A DNA stretch of 5,959 nt from Chloroflexota bacterium (GCA_022564695.1 JADFKX010000129.1:1-5959), one strand, 5' to 3'; shown: positions 1-5,318, counted from the first letter of the stretch. Translations and numbers: made by a program. Notes: generated by a model not told the origin, from the sequence alone.

Positions 1-522
1 CGCCTCCGCCAGTTTCGCCACGTCGTAGAGCTGTCCCGTGCTGTACTCAACGTCCGAGACGCAGACCACAGCAGTGTCGCCGTCGATAAGTCGAACAAGG
101 TCGTCGGGGCTAATGTAGCCGCCCCTCGCCTCGGCCAGCCTTACCTCGAAGCCCGTGCTGCGAGCCACTCGCGCCCAGGGATAGATCGTGCTCGGAAAGG
201 TGACGTCCGTCCCCACCACGTTGACCCCTGGGCCGGGTGCCACCGCCCAGGCGAGCGACGCCAGTAGCTCAGTGGCGCTGGAGCCCACCGCAATCTCCTC
301 GGGCCGGGCGTTAAACAGCTGCGCCGCTGCCACATGAAGGGCTTCGAAGACCGACTCCTCGGCGGCCTCATCGAACGTCAGGGTGCCGTTCTCAGTCAGG
401 TCCCTGAACCAGTCCGTGGTCGCCGCTTCCGCGCCCCTATACATCAGGCAGACGGAGGCGGTGTTGAGGTAAGCGCTCTTGCGACTCGCCGGGAAATCGC
501 GGGCATCAACGATCGGTTCCAA
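1..522 (-). CDS. Class V (PLP-dependent) aminotransferase, N-terminal part, truncated by window edge
   Basis: 174 codons are visible, starting at a TTG and running off the left edge. The protein begins MEPIVDARDFPASRKSAYLN and has the fold-type I class V layout: an N-terminal 'YLNTA' segment (about residues 18-22), a cofactor-phosphate loop 'GSSATELL' (about 84-91), 'GTDVTFPS' (about 107-114) and 'SDVEYSTGQLYD' (about 156-167), the last resembling the 'H-x-E-x-x-TG' stretch before the PLP-binding Asp in cysteine-desulfurase and isopenicillin-epimerase relatives. The catalytic lysine would lie beyond the window, so the substrate (amino transfer, desulfuration or epimerisation) cannot be decided. 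TTG was chosen because AGGAGG sits 6 nt upstream and no ATG precedes the conserved start; the first in-frame ATG (residue 27) would cut into the domain. It is divergent from the amino-acid importer, so a shared role in amino-acid use is possible but only inferred. Confidence 0.85.
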   Translation of the reverse strand, partial: MEPIVDARDFPASRKSAYLNTASVCLMYRGAEAATTDWFRDLTENGTLTFDEAAEESVFEALHVAAAQLFNARPEEIAVGSSATELLASLAWAVAPGPGVNVVGTDVTFPSTIYPWARVARSTGFEVRLAEARGGYISPDDLVRLIDGDTAVVCVSDVEYSTGQLYDVAKLAEA

Positions 523-528
523 TTCGTC

Positions 529-534
529 CCTCCT
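529..534 (-). promoter_or_regulatory. Strong Shine-Dalgarno that fixes the TTG start of the aminotransferase
   Basis: Read on the minus strand this is AGGAGG, 6 nt before the TTG at 522-520. No ATG or GTG in the same frame lies at a usable distance, so this site is the main support for the non-ATG start. Confidence 0.75.
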
Positions 535-600
535 CGGCCGTGCCACCCGGCCTTGCCGGCGCCCCAACATCTTACATCGCTATTGCGAATGAAGGGAGGG

Positions 601-624
601 AGGGTCAAGCTTAAGCCTGACCCT
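601..624. repeat. 24-nt dyad in the divergent intergenic region, candidate operator
   Basis: The arms AGGGTCA and TGACCCT (7 bp, perfect) flank a central self-complementary GCTTAAGC, with one mismatched pair between arm and centre, so 11 of 12 half-site positions match. It lies 45 nt upstream of the -35 box of the importer promoter and 79 nt upstream of the aminotransferase start. There is no T-run on either side, so it does not look like a terminator; a DNA-binding dimer site is more likely. The regulator is unknown. Confidence 0.45.
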
Positions 625-668
625 CTTGGCACAGTCTTCCCGGCGTGTCGGCGTGGTTCTGACGCCGA

Positions 669-696
669 TTGACAGTATCGCCCACAAGCATATAAT
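669..696 (+). promoter_or_regulatory. Consensus sigma-70-type promoter of the amino-acid importer operon
   Basis: A perfect TTGACA (669-674) and a perfect TATAAT (691-696) are separated by 16 nt. Transcription should start near 703, giving a leader of about 45 nt before the ATG at 748. Both hexamers match consensus exactly, so basal strength should be high, only slightly reduced by a spacer one base under the optimum. This implies repression or constitutive use rather than an activator-dependent promoter. Confidence 0.85.
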
Positions 697-716
697 CCTA
701 GCTATCTGAGAGAGTT

Positions 717-733
717 TCTTGGTTGCCCCAAGA
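717..733 (+). other. Leader hairpin next to the ribosome binding site of the binding-protein gene
   Basis: TCTTGG (717-722) pairs with CCAAGA (728-733) around the loop TTGCC, a 6-bp stem ending one base before the AAGGAGG at 735-741. The Shine-Dalgarno stays single-stranded, so the hairpin may protect the 5' end or present the site; no switching partner was seen. Confidence 0.35.
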
Positions 734-747
734 CAAGGAGGATCCCC

Positions 748-1584
748 ATGTTACCACGCAGCCTCAGCCGCTACCTTTTGCCCTTCGCGGTACTAGCGTT
801 AGCCTCGGCGTTCGCCTTCGCCGCCTGCAATGGCGATGACGATGGTGGCCGCGGCACGGACATATCGGGCGCCCCTGAGCTGGAGGACGGTGTTTTGAAC
901 GTAGGCTCGGACATCGCCTACGCGCCGTTCGAGTTCTATCAGGAGGGGACGGAGACCGAGGATGGCCTGGACATCGATCTAGCCATAGCGATAGCCGAAC
1001 AGCTGGGCGTGGAGATCGAGTTCCTCAACACCGGCTTCGATGGGATCATCCCCGCCCTTCAGACGGAAGACTTCGACATCCTGGTCTCGGCGATGACTAT
1101 CACCGATGAGCGATCGGAGGTGATAGACTTCGTGCCTTACATTACCGTGGGCACGGGCATCGTCGTACCGACCGGGAACCCAAACAACATTCAGACTCTG
1201 GACGACCTCTGCGGCCTCACTGTGGCTGTGCAGGTTGGCACGATCCAGGTGGACATGCTGGAAGAGCAGAATGATTCGTGCGACGATCCCATCGAGATCG
1301 TCGTCTTTGACACTAATCCACTAGCAGTGGCTGACCTGCGCACCGGCGGCGCCGACGCCAACTTCGCTGACTTCCCCGTCGCCGCCGAGGACGCGGCTCA
1401 GTCTGAGGGCGATCTGGAGGTCGTGGAGACTCAGATCGCGCCGGAGGCGTATGGCATCGGTATACGCATGGAGTCGACTGAGCTGAAGGACGTTATCGCC
1501 GACGCCATCCAGGCTATAAGGGATAGCGGCAAGTATGATGAGATCCTGGAGAAGTGGGGTCTGGAGGCGGTAGCTCTCCAGTAG
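748..1584 (+). CDS. Polar amino-acid ABC transporter, solute-binding lipoprotein (SBP family 3)
   Basis: 278 aa. It binds an amino acid outside the membrane and delivers it to the permease encoded next. Residues 1-26 form a signal peptide (basic n-region with R4 and R8, hydrophobic 10-26) ending in the lipobox-like F24-A25-A26 before C27; Phe at -3 is less usual. An Asp/Gly linker follows. The family 3 core is clear: first beta strand at 48-63, 'GLDIDLAIAIAEQLG' (73-87), 'GFDGIIPAL' (96-104), 'SAMTITDERSEVIDF' (114-128) with R122 expected to bind the ligand carboxylate, 'VAVQVGT' (159-165), 'ADFPVA' with D208 expected to contact the ligand amino group, and the closing helix 'SGKYDEILEKWGL' (260-272). 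C155 and C178 could form a disulfide. The start has AAGGAGG 6 nt upstream. Length is normal for the family. The exact amino acid cannot be read from sequence. Confidence 0.95.
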   Translation: MLPRSLSRYLLPFAVLALASAFAFAACNGDDDGGRGTDISGAPELEDGVLNVGSDIAYAPFEFYQEGTETEDGLDIDLAIAIAEQLGVEIEFLNTGFDGIIPALQTEDFDILVSAMTITDERSEVIDFVPYITVGTGIVVPTGNPNNIQTLDDLCGLTVAVQVGTIQVDMLEEQNDSCDDPIEIVVFDTNPLAVADLRTGGADANFADFPVAAEDAAQSEGDLEVVETQIAPEAYGIGIRMESTELKDVIADAIQAIRDSGKYDEILEKWGLEAVALQ

Positions 1585-1609
1585 GCCACAGCGTCAGACG
1601 GAGTGCACG

Positions 1610-1648
1610 GAGCGGCCCTCGGCGTATCACTGTCGCCGGGGGCCGCTC
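1610..1648 (+). other. Strong intercistronic hairpin between binding protein and permease
   Basis: Arms 1610-1624 and 1634-1648 pair over 15 bp with one G-U wobble and a 9-nt loop (1625-1633); the arms are almost all G and C. The stem begins 25 nt after the stop of the binding-protein gene and ends 24 nt before the permease ATG. No T-run follows, so full intrinsic termination is unlikely. Hairpins in this place in importer operons commonly stabilise the upstream mRNA or reduce downstream expression, matching the need for excess binding protein. Confidence 0.75.
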
Positions 1649-1672
1649 TACTCTGGCTTGTGAGGTAGCGGG

Positions 1673-2434
1673 ATGGAGTGGCTGTTAGCGATACGGTTCG
1701 ATTTCGACACGGTCGGCGATTTTCTGTTCGACCCGATAATCCTGCGGGCGATGCGACAGACGCTGTACATCGCGCTCCTGGCGATGGTGCTAGGTGTTGG
1801 GCTTGGGGTGGTGCTGGCCGTGATGCGCGACTCACGCAACCCGATCGTGTCCGCGCCGGCCGGGGTGTACGTGTGGTTCTGGCGGGCGACGCCGGTGATC
1901 CTCCAGCTCCTGATGGTGTACTTCGGGCTGCGGCAGCTCATCGATGAGGATATCTTCCGCGACAACTGGACCCGCTTCCGGGCGGCGGTGGTGACGTTCG
2001 GGCTGAATGAGGCGGCGTACATGGCGGAGATCGTGCGCGGCGGCATCCAGTCCGTGGAGGCGGGCCAGATGGACGCCGCCAAGTCGCTGGGGATGACCAA
2101 CATGCAGGCGCTAAGGCGGATCATCCTCCCCCAGGCGTTCAGGGTGATGATCCCACCCACCGGAAACGAGTTTATCGCGATGCTGAAGAACACGTCAGTG
2201 GCGTTCGCCATCGGCGTAGTGGAGCTGCTCAACGCGGCCAGGATCCAGGCCGCCGCCAACTTCAGGCCGATGGAGCTGTACACGGTGGCGGCGTTCTGGT
2301 ATCTGGTGTTGGTCTCCATCTTCAGTCTTGGCCAGGCGGAGTTGGAGCGCGTCATGGCTGTCTCTGAGCGGGAGCGGCCGGAGACGCTCCTCTCGCGGGC
2401 GATGGCGATAGTGGGCACACGGCGCGGCGTTTGA
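1673..2434 (+). CDS. Polar amino-acid ABC transporter, permease (His/Glu/Gln/Arg/opine family)
   Basis: 253 aa integral membrane protein that forms the translocation path of the importer. The family signature 'RATPVILQLLMVYFGL' is at 71-86. The cytoplasmic coupling loop that docks on the ATPase is complete: 'EAGQMDAAKSLGM' (129-141) followed by 'ILPQAFR' (151-157). Hydrophobic segments lie at about 29-50, 62-86, 101-119, 176-187 and 198-219, about five in total, as usual for HisM/GlnP-type subunits. GAGG at 1662-1665 lies 7 nt before the ATG. Only one permease gene is present, so a homodimer is expected, unlike the HisQ/HisM pair. The ATPase gene follows after 34 nt. The basic C-terminal tail after residue 230 looks unstructured. 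Confidence 0.95.
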   Translation: MEWLLAIRFDFDTVGDFLFDPIILRAMRQTLYIALLAMVLGVGLGVVLAVMRDSRNPIVSAPAGVYVWFWRATPVILQLLMVYFGLRQLIDEDIFRDNWTRFRAAVVTFGLNEAAYMAEIVRGGIQSVEAGQMDAAKSLGMTNMQALRRIILPQAFRVMIPPTGNEFIAMLKNTSVAFAIGVVELLNAARIQAAANFRPMELYTVAAFWYLVLVSIFSLGQAELERVMAVSERERPETLLSRAMAIVGTRRGV

Positions 2435-2468
2435 GGTGGTTTGAGTACGGGCGTAGAATGTTGGGGCG

Positions 2469-3233
<765 letters not shown>

Positions 3234-3289
3234 ACGGGAGCGCCGCGATTGTAGGCATAGGCGGGGTCGGCGTCAACGGGACCAAGGCA

Positions 3290-3307
3290 CGACTCGCCGC
3301 CGAGTCG
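3290..3307 (+). terminator. Hairpin downstream of the importer operon, weak terminator candidate
   Basis: CGACTCG (3290-3296) and CGAGTCG (3301-3307) make a perfect 7-bp stem with the 4-nt loop CCGC, 57 nt after the ATPase stop. There is no T-run, so the call as operon terminator rests on position and stem only; it may act with a termination factor or be incidental. Confidence 0.3.
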
Positions 3308-3348
3308 GCCCCTATAGGCCAGTGCGAGTGCGCGAGGGAACCGCGACG

Positions 3349-3492
3349 GCTAGGGGCAGCGAGATACTGGTGTCCGATGTCGTCAGGCAGCTGGCCAAGG
3401 GCAAGGACTTCCTGTTCGCCGACCGTGGTGAGACTAACCTCAAGGGTTTCGATGAGCCGGTGCGGCTGTACGAGGTGAGGTGGCGGGAGTAA
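3349..3492 (+). pseudogene. 3' remnant of a class III adenylate/guanylate cyclase
   Basis: The frame ending at TAA 3490-3492 reads 'GSEILVSDVVRQL', 'FLFADRGETNLKGF' and 'DEPVRLYEVRWRE', the characteristic C-terminal end of bacterial class III nucleotide cyclase domains ('GEILVS..VR.L', 'D.G...LKGF..PV.LYEV'). Only about 48 codons are recognisable. The frame stays open upstream to 3241, but that part shows no similarity I recognise and no ATG or ribosome binding site. The metal-binding aspartates and transition-state residues of the catalytic core are missing, so the product would be inactive. It lies between the importer operon and the convergent small genes, and a second shorter copy of the same tail is at 4697-4744. 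Confidence 0.8.
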
Positions 3493-3496
3493 GGAG

Positions 3497-3688
3497 CTAA
3501 CTACTCTTCGATCTCCTCAGGTAGGGCGTTCCCTTACCCGGCTGCCTCGAATTCCTGAACCTTTTGACCGAGCCACAACGCTTACATTGTCCGTTGCTCG
3601 TGTCCCCGTCAGCCATTTCTATGACCCGATGGTGGGTGCAACGGCTTCGTCTTGGGCGACTGACCTGTGGCGCTGACTTGCTTGGCAT
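3497..3688 (-). CDS. Small zinc-ribbon-like protein (C-HH...CKRCG)
   Basis: 63 aa. The centre reads 'CTHHRVIEMADGDTSNGQC' followed by KRCGSVKRF, giving potential metal ligands C17, H19 or H20, C35 and C38. This resembles a small conserved family I associate with Chloroflexota, in which 'HHWIIE', 'TS.G.CK.CG' and an 'F.N' end recur; here the usual Trp is Arg (R21). The pattern predicts a single zinc ribbon, perhaps for nucleic-acid or protein binding; no function is known to me. The N-terminal 16 and C-terminal 17 residues are basic and look disordered. The start is the only ATG ahead of C17; its ribosome binding site is poor (AACGGA close to the ATG). It ends 4 nt from the stop of the convergent cyclase remnant. 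A possible -10 box (TAAAAT) lies at 3713-3718 without a good -35. Confidence 0.6.
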   Translation of the reverse strand: MPSKSAPQVSRPRRSRCTHHRVIEMADGDTSNGQCKRCGSVKRFRNSRQPGKGTPYLRRSKSS

Positions 3689-3770
3689 TCCGTTGCCGCA
3701 TCCTCTGCGCCAATTTTATCACCTTGAGCGCCCTGCAGGCCCATGACAGCGGGCGATTACGGGGCTTGAG

Positions 3771-4046
3771 CTAGGAAGTGCCACCCTGCGAGAGGGTGAG
3801 TCGCGGGCCTTCGGGGGACTCCTTGACGTCCAGGGTGGCGCTGGAGAGGGCCTCGCCCACCTCAGTATCCAGCAGGAGGTAGTTTTCACTTTCGTACTCG
3901 AAGACCTGGTCGCCTTCTTTCGGCTCGCCGAGAGTGAGGTGGTAGCCCTCCTCGATCTTAACGATTCGGAGCGCCGCCCCCGGGGCGCTCTTCTTCTTTA
4001 AGGTCTCACGGACGTACTGAACGGCCTTATCAGTAACGGTCAACAT
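3771..4046 (-). CDS. HesB/IscA-like (Fe-S biosynthesis domain) protein lacking the cysteines
   Basis: 91 aa beginning MLTVTDKAVQYVRETLKKK, followed by 'ALRIVKIEEGYHLTLGEP', 'GDQVFEYESENYLLLD' and 'GEALSSATLDVKESPEGPRL'. The order (helix, RI(V) strand, 'GDxV', 'LLD', 'ATLDV') matches the HesB/IscA fold. The three cysteines that bind iron or a cluster in true IscA proteins are absent; the protein has no cysteine. It is therefore probably not a cluster carrier, and its role is unknown. AGGGAGG (4052-4058 read on minus) lies 5 nt before the ATG, which supports this start over a longer upstream frame that would overlap the next gene. It follows the double zinc-ribbon gene by 55 nt on the same strand and is probably co-transcribed with it. 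Confidence 0.75.
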   Translation of the reverse strand: MLTVTDKAVQYVRETLKKKSAPGAALRIVKIEEGYHLTLGEPKEGDQVFEYESENYLLLDTEVGEALSSATLDVKESPEGPRLTLSQGGTS

Positions 4047-4101
4047 GAGAGCCTCCCTATCTGATATGCCAGCAGCACCGCGCGAGGGCGCGCTATCAGC
4101 C

Positions 4102-4446
4102 CTAGCGGCTCGGCTTATGCTTGGAGAAGCAGTCGTTGCAGTAGACCGGCCGGTCCTGGCGGGGCTCGAACGGGACCTGGCAGGCGTTGCCGCAGTCGGC
4201 GCAGACGGCGTCGTGCATCTGACGGGAACCGCCGCCGTAGCCGCCTCCGCCGCCGCCCCCGTAGCCACCTCCTCCACCGCCCCCGTAGCCACCTCCTCCA
4301 CCGCCGCCACGCCTGGCTTGGCGACACGAGGGGCAGCGCTTGGGGTCCTGGTATCCGCGCTCCGCGTGGTATTGCTGGTCGTCCGCGCTGAATACGAACT
4401 CTGAGTCACACTCCACACAGGTTAAGTCACGATCGTCGTAGGCCAC
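4102..4446 (-). CDS. Double zinc-ribbon protein with Gly/Tyr-rich linker
   Basis: 114 aa. The N-terminal ribbon uses C10-x2-C13 and C38-x2-C41 ('LTCVECDSEFVFSADDQ', 'PKRCPSCR'); the C-terminal ribbon uses C82-x2-C85 and C103-x2-C106 ('AVCADCGNACQVPF', 'RPVYCNDCF'), with an extra C89. Between them residues 47-73 are almost pure glycine with Tyr at 54, 62 and 70. The N-terminal part matches the 'probable zinc-ribbon' type, and the whole layout is one I recall as common in Chloroflexota. It is likely cytoplasmic and may bind RNA or DNA, as Gly/Tyr-rich linkers favour flexible or self-associating proteins; the function is not established. The start is GTG: AGGAGG is 7 nt upstream and the conserved N-terminus begins there. 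The IscA-like gene follows after 55 nt. Confidence 0.8.
   Translation of the reverse strand: MAYDDRDLTCVECDSEFVFSADDQQYHAERGYQDPKRCPSCRQARRGGGGGGGYGGGGGGGYGGGGGGGYGGGSRQMHDAVCADCGNACQVPFEPRQDRPVYCNDCFSKHKPSR
4237..4308. repeat. Three tandem 24-bp repeats encoding GGGGGGGY
   Basis: The units are 4237-4260, 4261-4284 and 4285-4308, each beginning GTAGCC on the plus strand. Units 2 and 3 differ at a single base and unit 1 is more diverged. Each unit encodes seven glycines and one tyrosine of the linker, so copy-number change by slippage would keep frame. Confidence 0.85.
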
Positions 4447-4453
4447 TCGATGA

Positions 4454-4459
4454 CCTCCT
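4454..4459 (-). promoter_or_regulatory. Shine-Dalgarno supporting the GTG start of the zinc-ribbon gene
   Basis: AGGAGG on the minus strand, 7 nt before the GTG at 4446-4444. It settles the non-ATG start. Confidence 0.75.
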
Positions 4460-4549
4460 CTCTACTCTTCGGTTAAGGTCCGGTCATCGAGCTGACACCA
4501 GTTGCGGGGGGAGCCGACGCAGAACGTTAACATCGTCTACAACATGAAA

Positions 4550-4569
4550 GGCCCCGACAGATCGGGGCC
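4550..4569 (-). other. Perfect 8-bp GC hairpin upstream of the zinc-ribbon gene
   Basis: GGCCCCGA (4550-4557) and TCGGGGCC (4562-4569) pair perfectly around a 4-nt loop. On the minus strand it is followed by only TTT, so it is a weak intrinsic terminator at best. The minus-strand promoter at 4575-4603 would start transcription at about 4568, making this the very 5' end of the zinc-ribbon mRNA. The choices are a 5' stabilising stem or a terminator of minus-strand read-through from the right. Confidence 0.5.
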
Positions 4570-4574
4570 ACCGT

Positions 4575-4603
4575 GTCATAGAAGGTACCAACAATCGCGA
4601 CAA
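4575..4603 (-). promoter_or_regulatory. Probable minus-strand promoter for the zinc-ribbon / IscA-like genes
   Basis: On the minus strand TTGTCG (4603-4598; 4 of 6 matches) and TATGAC (4580-4575; 4 of 6) are separated by exactly 17 nt. It lies 129 nt upstream of the GTG start, giving a leader of about 120 nt that begins with the hairpin. The boxes are moderate, so the call is tentative. Confidence 0.4.
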
Positions 4604-4696
4604 TGGTAGCATGGCGGTCAAGCGCCGAAGCGCCAGCTAGCCCCGCGGCACAGCCGCTCCCGTTCAGCGACTGGCGGAAGACACAGAGCGCGGGTT

Positions 4697-4744
4697 GAGG
4701 ACCCGGTGCGGCTGTTCGAGGTGAGGTGGCGGGAGGAGGCCTAG
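4697..4744 (+). pseudogene. Second, shorter 3' remnant of a class III cyclase
   Basis: The frame ending at TAG 4742-4744 reads 'EDPVRLFEVRWREEA', again the extreme C-terminus of a class III nucleotide cyclase. The 33 nt at 4703-4735 match 3457-3489 at 32 positions. Upstream of 4697 no cyclase sequence is recognisable in any frame; the normal 'LKGFE' before this point seems lost by a deletion and frameshift. It cannot encode an active protein. It marks either an eroded duplicate or the scar of recombination between cyclase gene copies. Confidence 0.7.
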
Positions 4745-4766
4745 ACCGCCGCAGAGTAAGTCATTG

Positions 4767-4795
4767 TTGCAAGGCCATCAAGCTGCGGATAAGAT
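4767..4795 (+). promoter_or_regulatory. Probable promoter of the SRPBCC gene, nearly leaderless
   Basis: TTGCAA (4767-4772; 4 of 6) and TAAGAT (4790-4795; 4 of 6) are spaced by 17 nt. Transcription would start near 4802, only a few bases before the ATG at 4806, which has no Shine-Dalgarno. The two observations together favour a leaderless or near-leaderless mRNA. Confidence 0.45.
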
Positions 4796-4805
4796 AGCTA
4801 ACACC

Positions 4806-5318
4806 ATGAAGTGGACACACCAATTCCGGGTTGATGCCCCAGTTGAGGCCATCTACGAACACGGCTTCGCTCCTGACAAGTGGTTCACGTTTTTTGGAGC
4901 CTATCGGGGGTTGGAGTCGGTCGACCCGAACTGGCCGGAAGAGGGAGCTTCTATCATGGTCCGTTACGCCGTTCTGGGTCCGTGGACGGTGCAGATGAAG
5001 CAGACCGTCGTTGAGCATGAGCGGGGCCACCACATCCGCATGTATGAGGAAGCGCTCTCCGGGCATCGCTTTTTGGTGGATCGCCGCCGCAGTTGCTGCC
5101 GCCGCAGTGGTGATCGGCTGCGGGATCAGCTCGAGCGAATTGAACTTGGACACCTTCTTGACCCCCACACCCAGCGGCCCATCCGCCACAGCCAGCATCG
5201 ACGTCACCCTCACCGGCTCCGATACAGAGACGTGCGAGCTCGTCTTCGCCGTCGGGACCGCCAACAACGGCACTGTGGGCGATATCACGGACGAGCCTTG
5301 CGTGCCGGGCAACCCTAA
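4806..5318 (+). CDS. SRPBCC/START-like protein, N-terminal half only, reading into foreign sequence
   Basis: Residues 1-86 look like a polyketide-cyclase/START-type (SRPBCC) ligand-binding domain: 'MKWTHQFRVDAPVEAIYEH' (first strand and helix), 'DKWFTFF', 'VDPNWPEEGASIMVRYAVLG' and 'QTVVEHERGHHIRMYEEAL'. After G86 (codon 5061-5063) the frame turns into a string rich in Arg and Ser that resembles no domain and runs to TAA 5318, while coding character moves to another frame (the Ig-like sequence). The family is normally about 140-160 aa, so about half the beta-grip and the C-terminal helix are missing and the pocket cannot close. It is therefore a broken gene, although it has a promoter and an open frame. 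An upstream TTG (4764) would add 14 residues unlike the family and lies within the promoter. Confidence 0.65.
   Translation: MKWTHQFRVDAPVEAIYEHGFAPDKWFTFFGAYRGLESVDPNWPEEGASIMVRYAVLGPWTVQMKQTVVEHERGHHIRMYEEALSGHRFLVDRRRSCCRRSGDRLRDQLERIELGHLLDPHTQRPIRHSQHRRHPHRLRYRDVRARLRRRDRQQRHCGRYHGRALRAGQP

Larger units (their letters stand above)
4447..4805. other. 359-base stretch without an intact gene
   Basis: It holds, left to right, the leader of the minus-strand zinc-ribbon gene, the 8-bp hairpin, its candidate promoter, two small inverted repeats (4622-4633 with a UUCG loop on the minus strand, and 4645-4657), the short cyclase tail and the plus-strand promoter of the SRPBCC fragment. Nothing else coding was recognised on either strand. 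Confidence 0.6.

Noticed and set aside
334..672. Plus-strand frame across the aminotransferase start and the intergenic dyad
   Set aside because: It runs antisense to conserved aminotransferase sequence and through regulatory DNA; no ribosome binding site.
1648..2418. Long open frame on the minus strand opposite the permease
   Set aside because: It is antisense to a clear permease with all family motifs; the translation is Ser/Arg/Thr-rich with no domain. GC-rich codon bias produces such shadows.
4237..4308. Tandem repeats as a possible CRISPR array
   Set aside because: The 24-bp units are contiguous without spacers and code for Gly/Tyr in frame.
4045..4404. Plus-strand open frame rich in Ala and Val opposite the zinc-ribbon gene
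   Set aside because: It is the complement of the Gly/Tyr repeats and zinc-ribbon codons; the minus strand has conserved CxxC pairs and a ribosome binding site.
4047..4418. N-terminal extension of the IscA-like gene to a far upstream ATG
   Set aside because: It would overlap most of the double zinc-ribbon gene in another frame; the internal ATG at 4046 has AGGGAGG at 5 nt.
4622..4657. Two small inverted repeats (GCGC with a UUCG loop on minus; GCGGC/GCCGC)
   Set aside because: Stems of 4-5 bp are expected by chance in DNA this GC-rich; no T-run and no clear gene end nearby.
3493..4696. Interval between the two cyclase tails as a transposon or composite element
   Set aside because: No transposase, recombinase, terminal inverted repeats or target duplication were seen; only the short direct repeats of coding origin remain, so this is kept as a finding and not called a mobile element.
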